A DNA stretch of 64,000 nt from Agelaius tricolor (taxonomy: Eukaryota > Chordata > Aves > Passeriformes > Icteridae), in the NCBI GenBank assembly GCA_023055355.1, contig JALJCS010000001.1, positions 78,160,881 to 78,224,880 of the forward strand. The letters run 5' to 3'. A program made the position numbers and the translations under genes. This document shows positions 1 to 10,110 of the stretch, one piece after another. The stretch's first letter is position 1, and each line of letters opens with the position of its first letter. The notes under the pieces are model-generated. The model saw only the letters and a program-made list of their open reading frames with translations. It did not search any database and had not been told where the DNA came from.

Positions 1-3000
1 GTGAAATGGAATAGCAAAAGTTTATCCTCTTTATTCAGTGTACGTATGCAAGGTTCTAGCACGGCAAAATTTAAAGGGTATCAATTCTATAATTGGTGCT
101 TCTAACTCAGAGAAGTTTTATCTGCATGTTTCTATCTGTACACAAAGCACAAGCATTAAAGAATAGCCATATTCAGTCATTCTGAATATGAATTTTCAGA
201 ACCTTTTTTTTCTACCAGTCTTTTTTTCGCTATTTCTTCAGCTTGAGAGATAAAGTAGGAAACTCTTCTACAGCCCTTAGCTAGAGCTAACGGGATCCAG
301 GCAGTATTTACTGCCAGGATGAATCTGCATATTAACTAACCCTTTGTGTAGGGGTCTAGCACCTGAAACTCTTTTATATTGCCATAATTAAAATGAGTCG
401 ACTGGTCAATTAAAGTGAACTTTTCACTATTAATGACCTTTGATTACCCCTAACTGAAGAATCAATGGTATGAAGTCAGGACAGACTGGAAATACTAATC
501 CGGAAAGCCTGGAGAGTAGGCTGACATCTCATGTAATGAGGTCTGAGTCCAAAGCTAAAGTATTTAGTTCTGTCATATTAAGAGTTGTATCATATAGTCT
601 CTGATAAACATAAATAGGTCCTTGCATTCATCTAAGGTACTTCTGTCAGTGATGGCATACCTGAACATGCAATCTAAATTTCTTTAAAGAAGCTGCTGCT
701 GATGCTCTGTCCAATGTTTAAATTATCAGCAATGTTATGGTGGTCCATTATCTGTTAGACTCTTTTGAGCTTTAATAGCAATACATTTACTTATTTATTT
801 CAATAAAATATTTTTTATTAAAGGGGGATGAGTAAATTCTCTTACTTCCCACAGCCTCTGGAAATGACAGAAGTCTCTGGGCAAGGATTCAGTTCCAATA
901 GTCAATGATTTCTAGTCATGGGCTTGTACATGGAAAAGGGCCTCATATCATCCTCAGGTGGTTTGATGAGGACAAAGAATTTTGGATAGATAAAATCCTA
1001 TCATCCTCTATCCATTAACTAACGTTTCTAAAAGAAGTTAGTATAAGCCGAACCGTGGTTCAAATAACTCTGGTGAAAAATCAATAATGAATTCAATGGA
1101 GAGTGTCCAATCTGCAGTAAGTGCTTTTCAAAGTCACACCTTTTAGCCTTTGAAATAAACTTACCGATTCAAAGAAAGATGAGAAAAATCAAGAAATATC
1201 AATGCCGCCACTTCTTTACTTTAGAACAACTACACAACAACAGTTGAGTATGTCTCAACAACACTACTAATTTCAGTGATACGATTCCAAAATATTGAAC
1301 TGAGTGGAAGCACAATCATATTATGAAAACACCCCTTCTGGCACTATCCATTTAAAGATGCCAAAGAGAAAGATAGATGGATTCTTCATTGGATCATTCT
1401 TTTATTTATAAATACATAAGTCAGTAGCAGCATAGTTCGTTCTAAAAGCATACTTCATTATTGCCAAGTGTAGTGTTTCTTGATAGTTTTCCTCCAGTAA
1501 GTAGCAATATGTCAAACCCCACATATTTAACTTACTTCTCTTGATGTCAGAAGACCATGGCATACCCTAAAGAACAAATATTTGAACAGCACTAAAATCC
1601 TGTCAGCAAAGTCTTGGGTACCCATCTGTTACATAGATAATAGACATACTGAAATGACTGACATTTGTTACCAATACTAACAAAATAGTCAAGACTTGTT
1701 GAGTGTGTGTATGCATAACACACAGTATGCAAATCTGTATGTATATACATCTATTAGTTATATGTCAATATGCATATAAATTCCTGCCTAAATATTTACA
1801 ATCAATTAGTATATTTTTCAGTCTTAGTTTTTATATTGCTTTCAGCTGACTGAAAGGGCATATGGAAACAATAGGAACATATGGAAGAAAAGATCTGTTT
1901 TAAGACCAGATTGTGGTATGTTTACTCATATTGAATAACATACAAGGAATATTCCTTCTGTGGCATAAAATACTCTGCTGTGAAGAAGTGTCACAATACA
2001 GAACTTGGTATTTATTCACACTGTTAGGTATTTGCTATTTATTCACCTGCAGTAGTGATGGTGTCACATCAGAACTAAACTTGGAGTTGGATTGTTTAAT
2101 TTATTTCCAAATTCTACCCCATGATAATTTTCTTGAATCAGGGCTACTCTTTTATTTACATAAACTGGGAAAAAGCTCTTACCTCTGCTGTATAGAGATT
2201 AACAAGAGGGCTTATTGAGGTTTCCCATTTATAAACATTATGCTGTTTAGTTTATCAGCTTAAAAATGGGATTTTTCTAAATGGATTGCCAGTGCCACAC
2301 TGTATCCAAATAGCATTTAAACTGTGAAAAATTGTTTGCTTCTTGTTTGCTTCTTAAGGCTGATGAGACACTGCATATTTTACTCACCCTATTTTGCCTA
2401 GGCAGTGGCATGGATCTCCAAAGTCTGAATGGTTTTATGTGTGAGGGGTACACAGCCACTCACCCTCTTGCACCTTGGAGAAAAGAAAGAATGGAATTTC
2501 AAGCTTAGCTCTGAGCATCTTCCTAGAACAGCCTGAAGCTTAACTGCAAATTCTTCCACCCTTTCCTGCTGTAGCCACACTGGTTCCAAATTCCACCTGA
2601 GTTCCTGTCAAAGTAGCTGGAGATATTGGCTCTACAGCAATAAACTCCAGCTTTTTGATTTGTTCCCAACACATCTACCCACAAAGACACACGAGAGAAG
2701 TCCAAGGGATGTTTGAAAAGCATTAACCTACTTTACCTAGGAAAATGCCAATTTGCATAGATGATTACTATATGTACAAGTAAGAAAATGTAATTAAGGC
2801 CCTTATGGTAGACATCACACACATGAGCCTTTCATAAAATTCCATAGGAGGTTGTTGCTGAGGTCTTGATCCTGGCTAAGTCCTACTCCTTGATTTTAGT
2901 CCAAAGTTAATGGCACATGAAGAGGAGAGATCTTTTACTTTAAAAATCCTGATCCGGCAAACAGTTTTACATACATGCATCATCTCTAGAATCAGAAATG

Positions 3001-6000
3001 CCCCAAGGTTCCATAATTAAAATATGAAAAAAATCCCCAAACAACTACATTCTTAATCTGAATGGACTCAGCTAATGGAAATTCTATCATTCATCTGGAC
3101 ATATCAACTTATATACATTTGTGCTTGATGTAAAATACTTAAAATTAAGAAATCAAAGTGCATATTACTAGCTGCTCAATTTTAAATCCTTTAACAACAA
3201 AAAAAGCTTATTTCTCAAAGGAAAATATGAATAAAGTAACTGTTAACTTCAATGGAGTTTCTATATAAAAAAATAGAACTTTACTGGGGATTTGGATTAT
3301 TTAGACTGGTAATAGTATTTTTCAAAAGAGAGAATGTAGAATGCAACAACCACTTTGAAAAATTACAGCACTGGCAGTTTATATCTGTATAGATTATATC
3401 TATATAATCTGGAAAAAAATCTGTGGATATCCCCAGTAACAGAAGATTCTTGGTTCATTCCCTTTTTCAGCCTAACATCTACACTACTCTCTTTTTGATT
3501 TACTAGCAGTTCAGTAAAGTATCTGTTCCCAGTCAGTATGCATTAATTTTCTTGACAATAAACTTGTAAAAAATTCTGACACCTCAAACTAATATTGAGT
3601 CAGAAGATCCATGAACGTAGGGCAGCTTCACATATTAAATTTGAACTCATAGGACAGAAAAGTTAAATATTTCATAATAATAAGGCAAGCAAATAAATTC
3701 CACACTTGCCATGGAAACACTGACACTCAACTAACAGCAGCACTTGATCACACTCTAGTCATGTAAAGTTATCCTTTAGACCTTAATTCTGCAGTGAAAC
3801 TCCCTCAGCATTGCAGCCCAATCATACCTCCTTAAGCATTTCTGGCTTACTTCTTTGGCACTGGGACTTCTATCTTTCTCCTGGGTTATAAAGCAGGAAG
3901 CAGAGTGTTTTCACACCATAAGCAGCAGCACATAGAATGTTTTAGCCACATCCAAGTATAATTACGGGCAGGATACTGTCCATACACTACTCTAGTAGAA
4001 ATCTTCCACAGAAAATAACTGAATCTTGAAATTAGCAGTAGCTTCCCCAGACCACTATGTCCTCTGCAGCTGTAGAGAGAGGGTGTGGAGCTTGGCAGGC
4101 TGAGGCCCCTGATCCCACACGATGCTCTGTGTGAGGCAGCATTGCCTCAACTCCAGCAAACACAGATGGAATTACAGACGTTCAACACATCGCATAAGTG
4201 AGTCTATAAACTCCGCCAGTTTTGCACATTACTTACCTGAAGCAATGAAAAGAAATGAAAGACACTTACTCAAAATGAGGCAAGAGAACTAAAAGTGCAC
4301 ATTCTAGCACAGACCAAGGGCCACTTCTTGTCACACCCCAAAGGCCATGTCTTGCTGCACCCTGCTTTTAACCTTAAATCCACTATATGGATCAATAGCA
4401 TATCCCATAAACAGCATGCTATGAGGGTTTTGGTTTAGGTTGGGTTTGTTGTTTTTTTTTTTTTCCTCTCCATTTTTTACAACCATAACACTTGAAAGGA
4501 GAAAAAGAATCCCAAGAAAATGAAAACAATGTCCTCTGGTGATATAAGATGAGGATGGAGACAAAATCTGACAGTAGCAAAACCTATTTTGCTACCCATC
4601 CTTAGAGTCCTCTCTCAGTATGCACAACCAACAAGCAGTAAACATTCTGGTCATGACAGGAAAACATTTCACAAAGGCTCTCTATCTTTCTAGAGAAATG
4701 AATTGAATTTTTTAATAAAATGTTAAGTCTCAAAGCAATTCAAAAGATTGCATTTTGAGAAGAGAATCATATCTAAGCAAAAGAAATTCTATAGAACTGT
4801 TACTCAAATAGCTAACGGAAAGCTTGAAATGTGACACAGAAGAAAGACTGCAAAACATCTTGACATTGCTGTCATATTACAAGTCAGTACTTCAAGAGCA
4901 ATGAATGAGATGTAAATATTTACCCTAGGTAGCTAGACCAAAGAATGTAAACAGATTCCAAAGATAAAATGCAATTTTTCAATATCTTCAGTCCTGGAAA
5001 TGGAAATGTTAACTCTGCCAGGCCCACTGATCCTGAATGATGAATACAATCAATTACATTTTTTACCTGTCAGTCATTCGCATCATTGCCTTTCTTGCAG
5101 CTGACTGCTCCCTGTCTTCCAATTCTTGTTTCAAGGCACTGAACAACTTTTTATATTCACTTTTCATTCAGTCTTTTTTACAGATTCCCTACTGCCATCT
5201 CAGGTTAACACTGCTTGTTTCAGAATTTGTCTGTTTTCTTCCCACATTTTTCAGTGCTGCCTGTGTCCATGGTCTCCCATCTCAGAAAGGTGGCTCTTCT
5301 GGTCTCTGAAGTGTCATCTTAAATCTCACTCTTCCTCAAGCTCCACAAATTTTAACCACCTCCTAACAATCTGATGCAAAGTTCACTGGTCAGCAAGAGC
5401 CATTAACTTCAATGGGCTATGAATCAGGATCAGATTGCTGCCAGTAGCTCTGGACTGAAGTCTAGCTAAAGAAAAATAAGAAAAAAAAAAAACCTGTATT
5501 GGTACCCTTGTTGCTAATTACAGACTGCTACTTGAACACAGTCTTGACAATACTATATCCTCGGTCAATACCAGCTCTTACTATTTCCAGTATATTTTCT
5601 GCAGTCCTTATGCAAAGGACTAAGGCCTTACACTGTTGTACCTTTATTTGTACAAATTCAGAGTGATGCCAAAGGTCTCTCACAGAGCTTGAATAAATAA
5701 GTATACACTCGCTCCTATAATTTCTTTTATATACTATAAAATACCATTCTACATTCAGCTGGGTAAAACAAGGAAAATCATCATGTTAATGAACCAGGTT
5801 ACTAAATCATTGCAAAAAAATCTACCATTAAAATGGGGTTTAGAATGAAAGAGTATTCCGAAAGCACAGTGAAAAGTTTAAATTTAGTATGTTTTTAATT
5901 GTCACTAGTAAGGACATAAAATTCTGATCTTCCAAGGAATCTTTGTCTAATCCCATTAATATAACTGCAATTTGAAGAAAAACCATTTCAGAAATCAAAA

Positions 6001-7860
6001 ATAACACTATAACTCTACGTTATTCTTGTTCATTCATAAACATTCTGGTACTTATTCCCTCCTCATTTAATTCTCCCTGCCTCTTGCAACCTCAGGTCTC
6101 TAATGCATATTTTTATAAGGGAAAAATCAAATTAATTGCTTTTACCCACCTTTCCTTCTTCTATCAGTTTTTAATGTTTTGCAAGTGCCTCGTAAACCCA
6201 ATGCCTTTCTGCAATCCCACAGTGCTCCCACCAAGTGGTACAGGGAAATCAGTTCTAACAGAGGATTTAGGCAATCTAACATACCACAATAAGATACACA
6301 AACCCTAGGTAGAAGATTCTGTTCATGTTATGGGCAAAGTTATCATCAGACAGCCACTACTGCCTACATAAAGCTAAAATATTACACATTTATTAAAAAG
6401 AATAATGTGGTTTGAGGCTATTTCAACAGTATTTGAAAGTAATTACAATTCACATTTTTACCCTATATTGTACTAAGCAAGGTACTTTAGGGGAAACGAT
6501 AAAAGTAACATGCCTATTACCACATAATTTTGCCACGTGTTAGCAAGGACAAAGCCCATTAGATGACCTTCACCAAAGAGGTGCAGTTTTGGGGGGACAG
6601 GTTTTTGTTTGCTTTTTCTTAAAGATATTTATGCTAACACTTCTATTATAATGAAGTACACTCCACCCTCGCCTCTTCAGCTATAGTAGGCAAATGCTTT
6701 GTAGAAATGAAATTACTGTTGCAACAAGGTTGCTTATTACATTGTTTAATACAAAAAAAAAAAGAGTTGGACACAGTACATTGATAGGGGGTGGAGTGTA
6801 TCATATATATATATACAAAAAAGGGCTATTACTTCTGTCATCTGACATTGATGTAGGAAGAGAGAACAAAACCAAATGCATTTTCTTTTCAGCACTGAAA
6901 CATGCAAAGACAAAATTACAAGTTATATGCAGCTCAGAATAATAAAAAGAAATGCCCCAGTATACTTCTTTAGATTTTTTTAAAATATATTTAATTCTCT
7001 GATCTTTCACTTCAAAACTTAGAATTAAGCAATGAGTGAACAGGATCTGAAATACAGACAAGGCATTGCTCACATCACATTAAAAGGCATCTTTTAAATG
7101 CTGCTGTGGCTTTCTAAACTTACACTGAACAGAATTTTTAGTTGCTGGGAATTTGAAATGCAAGATGGACTTGGCCACATTACATCTATTTCTTGAAGTG
7201 GAATTGTAAATACGCAATAAATTGCTGTTCCAATGAGGCAACATGCAGAATTCAAAAGGATTCTATTGACCTGTATATGAACAGATATCGAAGCAGTGGT
7301 ACAAAACCCACAGCTCAAGCACAAAATCCTAGTGTCTGGATCTCTGAGTATACTGTTCTCCAAAAGACACCACTTCCTTTTAACCATTGAATTTAGTTTT
7401 AGGAAAACAGCTGCTCACCAACTTTTTTTTTTTATTTTAAAAATGAAAAAAAAAAAAAGGCAGGGAGGGTGGGAGGAAGGAAGAGGTGGAAAGAGCTCAT
7501 GCATTATGATGATATTTAGCAGAGAGCTGCAAACAGAAAGCAAAGGCAAATATTTTAAATGCGATAGATTTCAAGCAGAAATCTGAAAGTATTTTTTCCT
7601 AGTAAATTGCTTGCCAGAGTTGGTTGGGACAAAAACTGGGTTGCGGCTACAGACTGAAGCAGCAGTGTGAAGAAACAAAACAAACAGGCATTTACCCTCC
7701 ACCCCAACACCCCCTTCCTCTCCCAGTTAGAAAAGTATGACTGATGCTTTTGGTTGGCCACAAGGCAAATATATTAGCTAAAATCTTATTCAGCTACTTC
7801 CACATCCACAGTCCCAGATGCTTAAAACTTATCATGGATTAAAGCCATGAAATAAAAATT
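1..7860. other. Intergenic, AT-rich; no gene seen
   Basis: No frame here resembles a protein; the longest is about 100 codons and looks random. Simple tracts include a T-run at about 4452-4464, an A-run near 6752, an (AT)n run at 6803-6815, and T- and A-runs near 7423-7458. I recognise no CR1 or LTR piece. The part nearest 7860 could be distal LRATD1 3'UTR if the AATAAA at 7436-7431 (minus) is used. Confidence 0.6.
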
Positions 7861-8195
7861 TAAAAAGAAATTTCAATTTGAAATTTTATTGGCATGTTGC
7901 TAGAATGGTCAACATTGATTGACAGGAGAGACTTTGTCCACATACTCTGAGAACAGCCTTCCTGCACCTCCCCCCTCTTTTCTTCCTCTCTCTCGCTCTT
8001 TCAGCATTAATGCTATTAAAAGCCAAACTAAATACTGGCTATGGGTGTAAAGAATGCTGGTTTTTTTTGGAATGTTGCCATGGATCCTGCTTCCAGTCGC
8101 GTCCCACGGAAGGAGGGTGCAGCCTCCTGACTCAACGGCAGGCTGGTCTCCCCGGGCAGGGCAGAAGGAAGATAGCCACGTACTCCTGCTCCTCC
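7861..8195 (-). other. LRATD1: LRATD1 3'UTR, minimal extent
   Basis: Sequence downstream of the TAG on the minus strand, up to about 25 nt past the first AATAAA. It carries no other long frame that resembles a protein. A more distal AATAAA (minus strand, 7436-7431) could extend the UTR by about 450 nt. The true end cannot be read from sequence alone. Confidence 0.5.
7885..7890 (-). terminator. LRATD1: Candidate poly(A) signal AATAAA for LRATD1
   Basis: First canonical AATAAA on the minus strand after the stop codon, about 305 nt downstream. A T-rich stretch follows at 7865-7840, as expected for a downstream element. The signal overlaps a 9-bp inverted repeat, AAATTTCAA/TTGAAATTT (7868-7886). 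A second candidate lies at 7436-7431. Confidence 0.45.
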
Positions 8196-9050
8196 CTATT
8201 CTTTCCCATCCACTATAGCCAGGTCCTTGATCACCCTCAGTTTGCCACTGGCATCGATCCGGCGCTTCTCGCGTATTAGATCCTCCAGGCTGTGGAACCT
8301 CGCCGTATGCACCTTGTTCTCTGCCAAGTGGATTTTGAGATAGTACTGCTGCTGGTGCTGGGTGCCAGCAGCCGCCTGCAGCTCCCCCCCGGCTTTGAAC
8401 TCCCGTTTCCCGAAGCGGCACCAGGCGGCGAAGCTCTCGGAGTTAGTCCAGCAGATCTCGTCGCTTTTTAAGCCCAGGTGCCCGCAGGCGTTCTGCACCA
8501 CCAGCTCCGCCACCAGCGGGCGGAAGCGGTACCAGCTATTCACCACCCGGCCCACGTTGCCCGCGGCCGCCTCGTACAAGCTGTCCTGGCGGATCTGCCC
8601 CTGGTGCAGGTGGATGATCTGCCCGCCGCCCACGTACACGGCCCAGTGCGGCGGCGGGTGCTCCGACGGCCCCAGGTAGAGCAGCTCCAGCAGGTCCCCC
8701 GGCTTGCAGAGGGCTGGCAGGGCTGACACCGAGTAGACACTGAGGTCCCCAGCCTGGGGGCCGCTGCTGACCTTGGAGAAGATGCATTCCTGGCCGCGGA
8801 AAGCGGAGAACTGAGTCTCGTTCAGCACCAGCTGGTGGTGGAGGTGGTGGGTGGGCGTCTCCTGCCCAGGGCTGCCGGAGCCCTTCACGCCGTACTTGTC
8901 TGGCTGGCCTCGCTCGTCCAGGTCCTCCTCCTCATCCGAAAAGAAGTAAGCCACCCCGACGCGCAGCTCGTCCTTCTCGATCCCCGAGGGGTCCCCGGTC
9001 GGCAGCTCGCTGTAATTCAGGTGGGTGATGCGATCCAGTTGATTTCCCAT
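8196..9050 (-). CDS. LRATD1: LRATD1 (FAM84A), LRAT domain-containing protein 1
   Basis: Complete 284-codon reading frame in one exon, running from ATG at 9050-9048 to TAG at 8198-8196. The N-terminus MGNQLDRITHLNY, the acidic SDEEEDLDER stretch (residues 38-47) and the long C-terminal block match what I recall of vertebrate LRATD1; the human protein is about 292 residues. The LRAT/NlpC-P60-like domain spans roughly residues 115-215. HWAVYVG starts at H135 and IIHLHQ carries H147; both align with the family's catalytic histidines. The third motif reads NSESF (203-207), so S204 replaces the cysteine of the active NCEHF motif. Acyltransferase or phospholipase activity is therefore doubtful. There is no C-terminal membrane segment like that of the PLAAT enzymes and no signal peptide. 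Low-complexity spots are HHLHHQ (68-73) and QHQQQYY (231-237). The family is linked to cell morphology and motility; the molecular role is unknown. The frame stays open 50 codons further upstream, but those codons lie beyond a splice acceptor, so MGNQ is the start. The start context has G at +4 but T at -3. Confidence 0.97.
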   Translation of the reverse strand: MGNQLDRITHLNYSELPTGDPSGIEKDELRVGVAYFFSDEEEDLDERGQPDKYGVKGSGSPGQETPTHHLHHQLVLNETQFSAFRGQECIFSKVSSGPQAGDLSVYSVSALPALCKPGDLLELLYLGPSEHPPPHWAVYVGGGQIIHLHQGQIRQDSLYEAAAGNVGRVVNSWYRFRPLVAELVVQNACGHLGLKSDEICWTNSESFAAWCRFGKREFKAGGELQAAAGTQHQQQYYLKIHLAENKVHTARFHSLEDLIREKRRIDASGKLRVIKDLAIVDGKE

Positions 9051-9087
9051 CAATGACAGGGCGAGGCGAGGGCAGAAATCGCCGGAT
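9051..9087 (-). other. LRATD1: LRATD1 5'UTR part of coding exon, preceded by splice acceptor
   Basis: Read on the minus strand, a pyrimidine-rich tract of about 90 nt (9180 to 9090) ends in CCTCCTTTAG at 9097-9088. It is followed by ATCCGGCG, which would start the exon at 9087. That leaves 37 nt of untranslated sequence before the ATG, with no upstream ATG in it. This is seen directly; that it is used as an acceptor is inference from its strength and from the usual vertebrate gene layout of a non-coding first exon followed by a single coding exon. Confidence 0.75.
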
Positions 9088-9820
9088 CTAAAGGAGGGTG
9101 GGGTGGGCAGACACAGAGAAGAACAAGAGATGGGAAGGAGAGTGCACGCAGAGGAAAGGAAAGAAAGAACGAAAGAAAAAAAAAATAAATCAAGGCACAT
9201 ACAAAAGATTGCAGCGATTCCGCCCTAAGACCCCATCCCTCCCCGACTCCTTCCCTCCCCTTCGTACAAGGGAGAAACTCCCAGTGCGGACCCTTCCCCC
9301 TATCCCCGGGGTGCGGGGCAGGGCAGAGCCCCGACTCCGGAGCGGCGGCTCCGAGCGCCAGGAGAGGAGCCTCCCCGCCGCCCGCCGCCTCCGCGCGGGG
9401 GGACGGAGTTGCACCGGGAGTCTCCGCTCTGCGAGGGGAGAGGGCTCCGGGGGCTCGGGGAGGCTCCGGCCGGAGGGTCCCGAGCCCTCCCTCCAGCGGC
9501 GTGCAGCCGGGCAGCGCTGGTGCGGGGAGGTGGCAGGAGGAGCGCACGGCCCCGGAGCTGCCAGCCCTGCCCGCCCGGTGCCGGCAGTCCGGCCGGGACC
9601 CCGCAAGGCACAGGCAAAAAGCAGGCAATCGGCACCCCCTGCCCGAGGGGTCCCTCCCGTCCCCTTCCGTACCCGTGGTCGCCCAGCGCCAGAACCCCCC
9701 CAAACTCCTTTAAAGTCGTCCTGTCCCCATGGGCGCCGCAGAGGAAGCGCCACCCGTGCTCGCCGCCGCCACCCGGCTCCTCCGCCCGCGCCGCTCTGGG
9801 CTGCCCGGCCCCTCCGGCGA

Positions 9821-9872
9821 GGATAAGTAGCGGCGGCGCCGCTCCCGAGCCCGCCCCGGCCGCGCTCATTGG
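9821..9872 (-). promoter_or_regulatory. LRATD1: Candidate LRATD1 core promoter (CCAAT, GC box, TATA-like)
   Basis: In minus-strand order: GGCCAATGAG (ATTGG on the plus strand at 9868-9872), then GGGGCGGGC (9858-9850), then CTACTTATCC (9830-9821), a weak TATA-like or GATA-type site. The order and spacing suit transcription toward lower coordinates, with a start near 9790. A minus-strand TTTAAAG at about 9708-9714 is another AT-rich element within the island. CpG-island promoters often start at several sites, so this is a pointer and not a mapped start. Confidence 0.4.
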
Positions 9873-10110
9873 CCGCGCCCGGCGGCGGCGGGGCTGGGCC
9901 GCGGCTCTGCCCGCCCGGGCCCCGCTGCCGCCGACAGTCCGGGCCCGCACCCCCGGGCTGCCCCCGCCAAGCCCCGACCCCGGGGTGCCCCCCGCGAGCT
10001 CCCAGCCCCGACCCCCGGGCTGCCCTGATCCCCGGGCTGCTCCGGCCGACCCCGGGGCTGCGGCAGGCGGTGCGTCCCGGGGAAAGGAGGTTGACGATCG
10101 TGCCCACCCC

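Larger units (their letters stand above)
8370..10110. promoter_or_regulatory. CpG island over LRATD1 coding exon and promoter
   Basis: Dense CpG and very high G+C through this block, in contrast to AT-rich sequence on both sides. The right edge is abrupt: an A-rich tract with almost no CpG begins at about 10131. Long stop-free frames on both strands here (up to 344 codons) follow from the composition and show no recognisable protein. The island covers most of the coding sequence, the acceptor and the presumed first exon and promoter, so LRATD1 probably starts within it. Confidence 0.85.

Noticed and set aside
8010..9056. Plus-strand and other-frame minus ORFs overlapping LRATD1
   Set aside because: They are shadows of the real coding sequence in other frames.
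9051..9200. In-frame 50-codon N-terminal extension of LRATD1 (start at 9200)
   Set aside because: It translates a pyrimidine tract and crosses a strong splice acceptor at 9088. Known LRATD1 proteins begin MGNQ.
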